Source of the DNA: DATGFB01 sp032160545
GTDB taxonomy: Bacteria > Actinomycetota > Actinomycetes > Mycobacteriales > Jatrophihabitantaceae
Direction: 5' to 3'
Length of the DNA stretch: 27,029 nt
Assembly (NCBI GenBank): GCA_032160545.1
Contig: JAVHVN010000116.1
Span: forward strand, 1 to 27,029
Shown: in pieces, positions 7,856-14,758 of the stretch
Position numbering within the stretch: position 1 is the first letter of the stretch
Layout of the letters: every line of letters begins with the position of its first letter
The notes under the pieces: model-generated
Told to the model about the DNA's origin: nothing
Database searches by the model: none
Seen by the model: the letters and a program-made list of their open reading frames with translations, nothing else
Made by a program: the position numbers and the translations under genes

Positions 7856-9879
7856 CGTGACCACCGCGCCCGCTCGGCATCGAATGCCGCGCGCCGTTGC
7901 GATCGAAGCGCAGCGATCTCGGCTGTGTGGGCTGCTTCCAGTTCGTGCACGTCGGCGAGCGCGAACGTCGCCGGCGCCGTCTCGAGGTCGGCGCGTCCCG
8001 CGGCGATGTCGGCGCGCGCGTCGGCCAGCTCGTCGGCAGTGACCGGGACGAACCGGATCCGGTCGAACTGCCGCAACAGCCACGGTGCCTCGCGCGACCC
8101 GGGAACGTGCCGCCACACCGGCACGGTCCGCCCGACGAGCTGGTAGCCGCCCGGACCCTCCATGCCGTAGATGCACAGGTAGATCCCGCCGATGCCCACG
8201 GCGTTCTGAGGGGTCCACGTCCGGGCCGGGTCGTACTTCGTCGTGACGAGCCGGTGCCGCGGATCGATCGGCACCGCAACGGGCGCGCCGAGGTACACGT
8301 CGCCGAGGCCGACGACGAGATAGGTCGCCGCGGTCACGACGTCGAACACGTCCTCGCGCGCCGGCAGGTCGTTCACCCGGCGGATGAACTCGACGTTGTC
8401 GGGGCACCACGGCGCGTCGGGCCGCACTCCGCGCTGGTAGCGCCGCATCGCCTCGTGCACCTCGGGATGGTCGAGCGCGATCGGCAGCCGCACCTCGCGC
8501 ACGTCGAGGGTGACGGATTCGGGATCGGGCAGGCCGGCGGCAAGGTCGACGAGGGCGTCGGCGATGTCGTTCGGCGCGAGCAGCCGCTCGTCGACCTTCA
8601 CGAGCAGCGATCGGACTCCCTCGACGATCTCGCTCACCGCCGCGCACCCGACCGAGCGCAACCGCTCGGCGAGCAGGTGCACCCACAGTCGCACGGTCAG
8701 GTCCAGCTGAGCCGGTCCCGCTTCGAGCAGCACGTGGTGATCGCCTGCTTGCCGCACGACGAACGCCGGCGCATGCTCGTGCGCCTCGACGCGACGGAGC
8801 ACGGCGTCGACGGCTGTCGTCGTGCGCACGGGCACGGCCGCTGCCGGCGCGGCGAGCGACTCCAGCACCGCGGCGACGGCCGAGCGTGGATCCGCGAGCA
8901 GGATGCCCCGCGCACGATTCGCCTCGACCGCGTCCTCGGGTGAGACCGGGACGAGTCGCACGGTGTCACCCGGACGCAGTTGCGCGAGCATCCAGCGATC
9001 GGAGCGGATGACGACACACGGGACCACGAAGCCGCCGAGGCTCGGCCCGTCCGGCCCGACGATCACCGGGATGTCGCCCGAGAGCATGATGCCGCCGACC
9101 GGATAGGCACTGTCGTGGATGTTCGACGGATGGATGCCGGCCTCGCCGCCGTCGACACGGGCCCACTCCGGCGCCGGGCCGACCAGCCGGACCCCGGTGC
9201 GATCGGCGCGGTGATCGACGGACCAGGTGGCGTCGAACAGGGCCGAGAGGCCCTCGGCGGGCAGGTGCTCCGGTGCGCCGTGCGGGCCGGCGAGCACGCG
9301 CAGCGTCCAGTCCGCACGCAGCGCGGGCAGCAGCGGAGCTACGTCGAGAGGCGCCGCCAGGTTCTCGGGCCGCCCCAGCGGGAGCTCGTCCCCGGCGAGC
9401 AGCGCCCGCCCCGACATCCCGCCGAATCCGCCGAGCAGGAAGGTCGAGCGGCTGCCGAGATCGGCCGGCACGGCGATGCCGCCACTGACCGCGAGGTAGC
9501 CGCGCAGCCCCGGCTCGCCGCACGGGCCGAGGTCGAGAGTGCAGCCCGCGGGAGCAACGGTGACGATCCCCGGGCGGACCGGCCGGCCGTCCAGGGTCGC
9601 CTGCCGCGCGGCGCCGGTGACGCAGATCAGCCTGCGATCGGCGAAGCGCAGCACCGGCCCGGCGAGCACCGCCTCGAGCCCGGCTGCCGAGGAATCGTTG
9701 CCGACGGCCGCATTGGCGAGTGCGAAGCAGAGATCGTCCCACGCGCCCGACGGCGGCACGCCGACGTGCCACAGGCCGGACCGTCCGTCGAGATCCTGCA
9801 CCGTGGTCTGCACGCCCGGCGCGACCACCTCGATGCGAGCGGTGCCGATGCGAGCCGACAGCCGATCGATCACCGTCAT
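7852..9879 (-). CDS. urea/guanidine carboxylase carboxyltransferase part (KipA-KipI fusion), lacking biotin domains
   Basis: 675-residue protein matching only the carboxyltransferase portion of urea/guanidine carboxylase. A KipA/AHS2-like half comes first (about 14-290, with PGVQTTVQDLDGRSG and GVPPSGAWDD), then a KipI/AHS1-like half (about 350-610) with PWCPDNVEFIRRVN, LVVGLGDVYLGAPVAVPIDP, VTTKYDPARTWTPQNAVGIG and YGMEGPGGYQLVGRT, all carboxylase-type. The N-terminal biotin carboxylase domain is absent: ATG 9879 overlaps the preceding stop (ATGA). The C-terminus stops at AFDAERARW, about where the biotin-carrier domain begins in full-length enzymes. With the guanidine riboswitch and UAAP neighbours, the probable role is carboxyl transfer from a trans-acting carboxybiotin carrier to guanidine. 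5-oxoprolinase PxpBC is less likely given the domain order, motifs and lack of pxpA. Confidence 0.88.
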   Translation of the reverse strand: MTVIDRLSARIGTARIEVVAPGVQTTVQDLDGRSGLWHVGVPPSGAWDDLCFALANAAVGNDSSAAGLEAVLAGPVLRFADRRLICVTGAARQATLDGRPVRPGIVTVAPAGCTLDLGPCGEPGLRGYLAVSGGIAVPADLGSRSTFLLGGFGGMSGRALLAGDELPLGRPENLAAPLDVAPLLPALRADWTLRVLAGPHGAPEHLPAEGLSALFDATWSVDHRADRTGVRLVGPAPEWARVDGGEAGIHPSNIHDSAYPVGGIMLSGDIPVIVGPDGPSLGGFVVPCVVIRSDRWMLAQLRPGDTVRLVPVSPEDAVEANRARGILLADPRSAVAAVLESLAAPAAAVPVRTTTAVDAVLRRVEAHEHAPAFVVRQAGDHHVLLEAGPAQLDLTVRLWVHLLAERLRSVGCAAVSEIVEGVRSLLVKVDERLLAPNDIADALVDLAAGLPDPESVTLDVREVRLPIALDHPEVHEAMRRYQRGVRPDAPWCPDNVEFIRRVNDLPAREDVFDVVTAATYLVVGLGDVYLGAPVAVPIDPRHRLVTTKYDPARTWTPQNAVGIGGIYLCIYGMEGPGGYQLVGRTVPVWRHVPGSREAPWLLRQFDRIRFVPVTADELADARADIAAGRADLETAPATFALADVHELEAAHTAEIAALRSQRRAAFDAERARWSR

Positions 9880-10502
9880 ACGGGCTGCCAGCCGAGCAAC
9901 CGGAGCGGGGTGGGGTTCCAGCCGTTGCACGGGTTGTTCAGCTGCGGGCAGTTGCTGATGAGGACCAGCAGGTCGCGCTCGGCCCGCACCTCGACGTACT
10001 TGCCCGGGGCCGATACCCCGTCCTCGAAGGTCAGGCCCCCGGACGGGGTCACCGGCACGTTCATGAAGAAGTTGATGTTGTGCGTCATCTCCTTCGCACC
10101 GATGCCCCACGCGGCCCCGTAGCGCAGGAAGGTCTCCCGGCACGCGTGCTGATGTCGGGTGTGCATGCCGTACCGGACGACATTGGACTCCTGAGCGCAC
10201 GCACCGCCGATCGTGTCGTGCCGGCCGCACGTGTCGGCGCTGATCGTGGCGAGGACGTCGAGGCGCGACGACATGAGCCGCGACCCGGTCGTCAGGTACA
10301 CCGCGCCCTGCTCGCGGACGGTGTCCATCGCGCTGTAGCGGTTGCCGATGTCGGCCGCGTCGAAGAACAGCGTGTCGGCCGCCTGGTTGCCGCACAGGTC
10401 GACGATGCGGAACCGGCCGCCCTCGGGGATGACACCGGCGTACCCGTCGCCGGCGGCGACGGTGACGTCGAGCGAGGTCCGGGCCTCGGCGACGGCGGTC
10501 AC
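9876..10502 (-). CDS. DUF1989 urea amidolyase-associated protein (carboxyguanidine deiminase-type subunit, shorter)
   Basis: 208-residue DUF1989 protein of the urea amidolyase-associated (UAAP) group. Members of this pair have been shown to form the carboxyguanidine deiminase CgdAB, which converts carboxyguanidine to allophanate and ammonia. Visible conserved features are the DLCGNQAADTLFFDA stretch, CGRHD (C92, H95, D96), C102, C121 and HNINFFMNVP (about 141-150); the Cys/His residues suggest a metal site. The GTG start at 10502 overlaps the stop of the longer partner (GTGA), and its own stop overlaps the carboxylase start, fitting stoichiometric production. I cannot say which of CgdA/CgdB it is without alignment, so no symbol is given. 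Confidence 0.87.
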   Translation of the reverse strand: MTAVAEARTSLDVTVAAGDGYAGVIPEGGRFRIVDLCGNQAADTLFFDAADIGNRYSAMDTVREQGAVYLTTGSRLMSSRLDVLATISADTCGRHDTIGGACAQESNVVRYGMHTRHQHACRETFLRYGAAWGIGAKEMTHNINFFMNVPVTPSGGLTFEDGVSAPGKYVEVRAERDLLVLISNCPQLNNPCNGWNPTPLRLLGWQPV

Positions 10503-11203
10503 GCGAACACCGCCCTGGCGGCGGCGAGGGCTCGCCCGCTCTCGGCCCGGAACGTGACCGACGGGTCGTCCGGCCCGAACGGCTCGCCCTCGAGCACCTC
10601 GGCCAGGACGGCCGCGGGCTCCCAGCGGTCGTCCATGGGATGCGGCGCCGTCGACATCACGACGAGGACGTCCAGCTCCGCGCGCAGGGTCACCCAGTCA
10701 CCCGCACTCGCATGGCCGGGGACGAACGCGAGCGAGGCCGCGTCGTCGTCGGCCGGCTGCACCTTGCTGAAGAAGTTCACACAGGCATGCAGGTCGGCCG
10801 GCCCACGACCGTGCTTGATCAGTTCACCGACCAGGCCGGTGCGCGCCGAGCGCCGCCAGCCGTTGCGGTCATCCGCATACGACGACGGACCGAAGCGCTC
10901 GAGGTGCACGTCGAGCGAGTGGCCGCCCAGGCAGTCGTGCCACCCGAGCGACGACCCGGTGACCGAGCACAGCGCCGCGGCGCGGTCGGACATGAGCACC
11001 ATCGGCGCATGGACGCGCGCGCTCATCTGCGCCTTGAGCGTGTCGGGGACGTTGAGCCGGTCGACCGGGTCGCCCGCGGCGAACAGCAGGGTCGAGCAGT
11101 TGGCCCCGGCGCCCTGCGCTGTCAGCTTCAGCACGCGTCCGCGGCGCAGTTGCAGCGACCACGCGGCGCCGCCCGGGATCTCGTGGGCGAGTAGCGAGGT
11201 CAT
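10499..11203 (-). CDS. DUF1989 urea amidolyase-associated protein (carboxyguanidine deiminase-type subunit, longer)
   Basis: 234-residue paralogue of the next gene and presumed partner in a heteromeric carboxyguanidine deiminase. It has IPGGAAWSLQLRRGRVLKL near the N-terminus, LGWHDCLGGHSLDVH (H89, D90, C91) and HACVNFFSKVQP (about 139-150), which correspond to the CGRHD and NINFF segments of the shorter protein. ATG at 11203 overlaps the permease stop (ATGA). Its role is inferred from the family and from the operon: permease, two UAAP proteins, carboxylase, allophanate hydrolase is the arrangement characterised for guanidine degradation. Confidence 0.87.
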   Translation of the reverse strand: MTSLLAHEIPGGAAWSLQLRRGRVLKLTAQGAGANCSTLLFAAGDPVDRLNVPDTLKAQMSARVHAPMVLMSDRAAALCSVTGSSLGWHDCLGGHSLDVHLERFGPSSYADDRNGWRRSARTGLVGELIKHGRGPADLHACVNFFSKVQPADDDAASLAFVPGHASAGDWVTLRAELDVLVVMSTAPHPMDDRWEPAAVLAEVLEGEPFGPDDPSVTFRAESGRALAAARAVFA

Positions 11204-12759
11204 TCGGCGCCCTCGAGTGCGAGAGTCCCGCCCAGGTGGTTCATGCCGGGGGAGGGGTCCAGTTCGGCGGCCTCCGAGCGCAGCTGCCGACGCTGCACGA
11301 CGAACGCGAGCGCACCGACGCCGATCGCGCCGCCGAGGAACAGTTCGGGGAAGTACTGCAGGTACCAGTCGGTGCCGAACACCTTCGCCCGCGGCCAGCC
11401 GAGGTTCACCGCCATGAGCGCGCCCCAGACGATCGCCACGATGTTGACCGGGACGCCCCAGCGGCCGAGGGAGAACAGGCCGGTCTCACCGGCGGGCTCG
11501 TCGAGCTGGTTCGGCCAGCCCTTGAGCCGGCGCAGCAGCAGCGGGATCGTCACCATCAGGTAGGCGATGTAGAGCAGCATGATGCAGACGCTCGACAGGG
11601 CAAGGAAGACGGCGCCGTTCTTGACGTTCACGTACAGCAGGCCGACGGTCAGCAGCCCCACCAGCACCGCCGGACGGATCGGCGTGCCGGTACGGCGGTT
11701 CACCTTCGCCAGGCCGGCCGAGAACGGCAGCACCCGGTCGCGCGCCATCGAGAACATCATGCGGGTGGTGGCGGTCTGGATGGCGAGCGTGCAGACCGAG
11801 ACCGCGATCGCGACATCGACGAGGAACACCCGGCCGAGGGTGTCGCCGAGGCGGCTGGTCAGCACGTAGGGCAGGCCCTGGGCCGGGTTGCCGAGGCTGC
11901 CGTCGGTGGTGCTCGGCGCGGCCATCAGCGTCGCGAGCAGCATGAACGCGCCCCCGACGCCTGACACCACGAGCGCGCGGATGATCGTGCGCGGTGCCGT
12001 CCGCCGCGGGTTCTTGGTCTCCTCCGACAGCTCACCGGCGCTGTCGAAGCCGACCATCACGTACGCGGCCATGAGGCCGGAGATGATGAACGACCAGAGG
12101 TAACCGCCGCCGTGGCCGACGCCCTCACCGGTGTGCAGCACGATGCCGGGGCCGCGCTTGGCGTGCGCGAACAACGCGATGCACAGCAGCACCACGCCGA
12201 CGAGCTCGCAGGTGACGCCGACGCTGTTGATGACGGACATCACGCGGATCCCGACCGCGGTGATCGTCGTCGTGACGACCAGCAGCAGGCTGCCGAGGAT
12301 CACCGCGTTCTCGGTCGGGTTGGCGACGAGGTCGAACCCGCTCCAGATCGCCGGCAGGACGATCTCGAGTGCGATCGCAGCGGCGGCCACGGTGACCACC
12401 TGCGCGACGAGCATCAGCCACCCGGCCATCCAGCCCCACACCGCACCACCGAGGCGCGTGGCCCACTGGTAGATGCACCCGCTGATCGGGTAGCGCGCCG
12501 CGAGTTCGCTGAAGCACAACGCCACGAGCAGTTGCCCCACGAAGACGATCGGCCAGGTCCAGAAGAAGGACGGGCCGCCGAAGCCGAAGCCGAAGCTGAA
12601 CAGCTGGAACACCGTCGTCAGGATCGACACGAACGAGAAACCGGCGGCGAAGGATCCGTAACTGCCGATGCTGCGGTGTAGCTGTTGCGTGTACCCGAAG
12701 CCCTGCAGGTCGTCGGCGTCGGATCGGGCTGCCTGCGGTACGTTCGCGAGCGCTGTCAT
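11200..12759 (-). CDS. APC-family permease of the urea/guanidine carboxylase system
   Basis: Integral membrane transporter of 519 residues, amino acid-polyamine-organocation (APC) superfamily, resembling permeases found in urea carboxylase operons. It shows about 12 hydrophobic segments, the SELAARYPISGCIYQWA motif after the second segment and GFDSAGELSEETKNPRRTAP in a cytoplasmic loop, both typical of APC transporters. ATG at 12759 is chosen because GGAGG (12770-12766) lies 6 bases before it; a longer in-frame reading back to 12897 would translate through the riboswitch and is rejected. As first gene behind a guanidine-I riboswitch it is probably the guanidine importer; urea or related cations remain possible. 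Confidence 0.9.
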   Translation of the reverse strand: MTALANVPQAARSDADDLQGFGYTQQLHRSIGSYGSFAAGFSFVSILTTVFQLFSFGFGFGGPSFFWTWPIVFVGQLLVALCFSELAARYPISGCIYQWATRLGGAVWGWMAGWLMLVAQVVTVAAAAIALEIVLPAIWSGFDLVANPTENAVILGSLLLVVTTTITAVGIRVMSVINSVGVTCELVGVVLLCIALFAHAKRGPGIVLHTGEGVGHGGGYLWSFIISGLMAAYVMVGFDSAGELSEETKNPRRTAPRTIIRALVVSGVGGAFMLLATLMAAPSTTDGSLGNPAQGLPYVLTSRLGDTLGRVFLVDVAIAVSVCTLAIQTATTRMMFSMARDRVLPFSAGLAKVNRRTGTPIRPAVLVGLLTVGLLYVNVKNGAVFLALSSVCIMLLYIAYLMVTIPLLLRRLKGWPNQLDEPAGETGLFSLGRWGVPVNIVAIVWGALMAVNLGWPRAKVFGTDWYLQYFPELFLGGAIGVGALAFVVQRRQLRSEAAELDPSPGMNHLGGTLALEGAE

Positions 12760-12765
12760 TCGCGG

Positions 12766-12770
12766 CCTCC
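12766..12770 (-). promoter_or_regulatory. ribosome binding site that fixes the permease start
   Basis: On the minus strand this reads GGAGG, six bases before the ATG at 12759. It decides between that start and upstream in-frame codons that lie in the riboswitch. Confidence 0.75.
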
Positions 12771-12796
12771 GTGCGGATGCCCGAACCGCGCGCACG

Positions 12797-12822
12797 GCCC
12801 GGGCCTGGTTGGCCTCCCGGGC
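12797..12822 (-). promoter_or_regulatory. possible riboswitch expression-platform hairpin
   Basis: On the minus strand GCCCGGG (12822-12816) is followed 12 bases later by its perfect complement CCCGGGC (12803-12797). The first arm is also the conserved GCCCGGGAG at the 3' end of the guanidine-I aptamer, so the hairpin and the aptamer are mutually exclusive. Guanidine-I riboswitches are normally ON switches in which ligand binding prevents a terminator. No U-tract follows, so this could be a U-less terminator or only a competing fold; the mechanism is inferred. Confidence 0.5.
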
Positions 12823-12916
12823 TTTTCTCCCGCCGTGGAACGAAGATCGGGCCGCGATGCCCGTCCTCGCCTGCATCTCTCGGACCAGGCCCGGCAACCG
12901 CCGGCGGAACCCTAGA
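12811..12916 (-). promoter_or_regulatory. guanidine-I riboswitch (ykkC RNA) aptamer
   Basis: Read on the minus strand, the leader of the permease gene contains the signature pieces of the ykkC/guanidine-I aptamer in the right order. CTAGGGTTCCGC (12915-12904) comes first, then CTGGTCCGAGAGA (about 12888-12876), and after a variable arm ACGGCGGGAGAAAAGCCC and GGGAGG ending near 12812. It lies about 55 bases upstream of the permease start codon. The downstream genes encode exactly the guanidine carboxylase-type pathway this RNA class controls. The ends given are approximate. I found it by motif recognition; a covariance-model search was not run. Confidence 0.92.
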
Positions 12917-12921
12917 CGCGC

Positions 12922-12937
12922 CCCGCACTGGTGCGGG
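12922..12937. promoter_or_regulatory. perfect 7-bp inverted repeat upstream of the riboswitch (possible operator)
   Basis: CCCGCAC-TG-GTGCGGG is a perfect dyad with a 2-base centre, directly upstream of the riboswitch on the minus strand and in the gap between the divergent permease and MFS genes. The centre is too tight for a full RNA hairpin, so a protein-binding site near the promoter is a possibility. No regulator gene lies nearby. Confidence 0.35.
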
Positions 12938-13063
12938 TCGAGGGTCAGCTAACCGGCAGGTCGTTGCACGGTCAGGTCGGGTTCGTAAACACCGTGTGTC
13001 GGGGTCCCGGCCGGCCCTGCCTACATTGGTGGAAGTTGGACAAGCCGCTGCCGAGGAGTTGCC

Positions 13064-14749
13064 GTGACCGATCCCGCCGCGTCACCCGCAGGCCCGCCGC
13101 CACTGCGCGACGAGCTGACCGACCAGCACGGCAGCCACGACCTGGACGAGCGCGGGGTACGTTCCGGGCAGGCCCTCACCGTTGCGGAAGTGGCGGCCCG
13201 CCACCCGCGCGGCTCCGACGCCGGTGCGGGTGAGGACGGACGCGGCAACAAGTGGCTGACCCTCGTCGCGGTCTGCCTCGGCACGTTCATGCTGTTGCTC
13301 GACGTGACGATCGTGAACGTCGCGTTGCCCGACATCCAGACCACGCTGCACGCGAGCTTCTCCGACCTGCAGTGGATCGTCGACGCCTACGCGCTCTCCC
13401 TTGCCGCGCTGCTGCTCACCAGCGGCAGCCTCGCCGACCTCTACGGGCGGCGCAGGCTCTACGTGCTCGGCCTGGCGATCTTCACCCTCGCCTCGCTGGT
13501 GTGCGGCCTCGCGCAGACCACCCTGATGCTGGAGCTCTCCAGGGTCGTGCAGGGCATCGGCGGCGCGATCATGTTCTCGGTCTCGCTCGCGCTGCTGGCC
13601 GACGCCTTCCGCGGCTCCGATCGTGGCGTTGCCTTCGGCGTCTGGGGCGCGGTGACCGGCCTGGCTGTCGCGATCGGCCCGCTGCTCGGCGGCGTCCTGA
13701 CGTCAGGGCTGTCGTGGCGCTGGATCTTCTTCGTCAACCTGCCGATCGGCATAGGGGCGACGGTCCTCGTCGTCATGAAGGTGCGGGAGTCGCGCGCACC
13801 GCATGCGCGACGTCCCGACTGGCCTGGCTTCGTGCTGTTCACCGTCGCGCTGGCGAGCCTGGTGTACGGCCTGATCGAGTCGAACGAACGGTCCTTCGGT
13901 GACGGCCGGGTGATCGCGGCGCTCGTCGGCGCCGGCGTGCTGCTCGTCGCCTTCACCGTCGTCGAGTCTCGCCGCTCGTCGCCGATGCTCGACCTCACGC
14001 TGTTCCGCAAGCCGACGTTCACGGGTGGCTCCGTCGCGGCGTTCGGGTTGAGCGCCTCGTTGTTCTCGCTGTTGCTCTACCTGGTGCTCTACCTGCAGGA
14101 CGTGCTCGGGTTCAGCGCGTTGCAGACCGGCCTGCGGCTGCTGCTGATCTCGGTGGGCATTCTGACCACCTCGACCGTCGCCGGGCGGCTGACGTCGCAC
14201 GTCCCGGTGCGCTTTCTCATCGGCCCCGGCCTGGCTCTCGTCGGTGTCGGGCTGCTGCTGATGCGCGGGCTGACGGCGAGTTCGGAGTGGACGCACCTCG
14301 TTCCCGGCATGCTCGTCGCGGGCGCCGGCGCCGGACTGGTCAACCCGCCGCTCGCCTCGACGGCCATCGGTGTCGTGCGACCGGAGAACGCGGGCATGGC
14401 GTCCGGCATCAACTCGACGTTCCGGCAGGTCGGCATCGCGACCGGTATCGCCCTGCTCGGGACGCTGTTCACGAGCAGGGTCACCGAGACGATCATGGCG
14501 GGCGTGCACAAGATCCCGCAGGTCTCCGGGCAACAGCTCGCGACCGCCGTGAAGTCCGGCGCCAGCCAGCAGGCGTCAGCCGCCGTGCCGCCGGACGTCC
14601 GCGGTCAGGTCACACTGCTCACCCGGCAGGCGTTCGTCGCGGGGCTGGACCGGATCTTCCTGGTCGGTGCGCTCATCGCGTTCGGGTCGGCGGTGATCGC
14701 CTTCGCCGCGATCCGCAGCAAGGACTTCGCCGCCCAAGGCCACGAGTGA
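13064..14749 (+). CDS. MFS transporter, DHA2 (EmrB/QacA-like) family
   Basis: 561-residue drug:H+ antiporter-like protein of the 14-segment DHA2 family. A hydrophilic N-terminus of about 60 residues is followed by TFMLLLDVTIVNVALPDIQ in segment 1 (motif D1-like), WIVDAYALSLAALLLTSGSLADLYGRRR (motif A, in part) and AIGPLLGGVLTSGLSWRWIFFVNLPIG (motif C, typical of exporters). GTG at 13064 lies 5 bases after GAGGAG (13053-13058). It is transcribed away from the guanidine operon and does not carry the riboswitch in its own leader. The exported compound is unknown. Its end is only 9 bases from the convergent hpnH stop. Confidence 0.92.
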   Translation: MTDPAASPAGPPPLRDELTDQHGSHDLDERGVRSGQALTVAEVAARHPRGSDAGAGEDGRGNKWLTLVAVCLGTFMLLLDVTIVNVALPDIQTTLHASFSDLQWIVDAYALSLAALLLTSGSLADLYGRRRLYVLGLAIFTLASLVCGLAQTTLMLELSRVVQGIGGAIMFSVSLALLADAFRGSDRGVAFGVWGAVTGLAVAIGPLLGGVLTSGLSWRWIFFVNLPIGIGATVLVVMKVRESRAPHARRPDWPGFVLFTVALASLVYGLIESNERSFGDGRVIAALVGAGVLLVAFTVVESRRSSPMLDLTLFRKPTFTGGSVAAFGLSASLFSLLLYLVLYLQDVLGFSALQTGLRLLLISVGILTTSTVAGRLTSHVPVRFLIGPGLALVGVGLLLMRGLTASSEWTHLVPGMLVAGAGAGLVNPPLASTAIGVVRPENAGMASGINSTFRQVGIATGIALLGTLFTSRVTETIMAGVHKIPQVSGQQLATAVKSGASQQASAAVPPDVRGQVTLLTRQAFVAGLDRIFLVGALIAFGSAVIAFAAIRSKDFAAQGHE

Positions 14750-14758
14750 CAGGGCGGC

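Noticed and set aside
7852..9879. 5-oxoprolinase subunits PxpB/PxpC
   Set aside because: Domain order (KipA then KipI), carboxylase-specific motifs, UAAP and allophanate hydrolase neighbours, and absence of a pxpA-like gene favour the urea/guanidine carboxylase family.
7852..10395. Longer minus-strand frame suggesting a bigger carboxylase
   Set aside because: The part beyond 9879 is out-of-frame shadow of the UAAP gene and shows no biotin carboxylase motif; ATG 9879 forms an ATGA overlap.
9720..11417. Long plus-strand open frames antisense to the guanidine operon
   Set aside because: They are Arg/Gly/Pro-rich, lack domain motifs and ribosome sites, and mirror real genes; typical of high-GC DNA.
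12760..12897. In-frame upstream extension of the APC permease reading frame
   Set aside because: It would translate through the guanidine-I aptamer, gives an Arg/Ala-rich stretch unlike permease N-termini, and ATG 12759 has an excellent ribosome site.
13022..13027. TACATT as a -10 box for the DHA2 transporter gene
   Set aside because: A fair match and position, but no convincing -35 at 16-19 bases upstream.
14750..14758. Terminator between the convergent MFS and hpnH genes
   Set aside because: The gap is only 9 bases and no hairpin can be placed within it; any terminator would lie in coding sequence.
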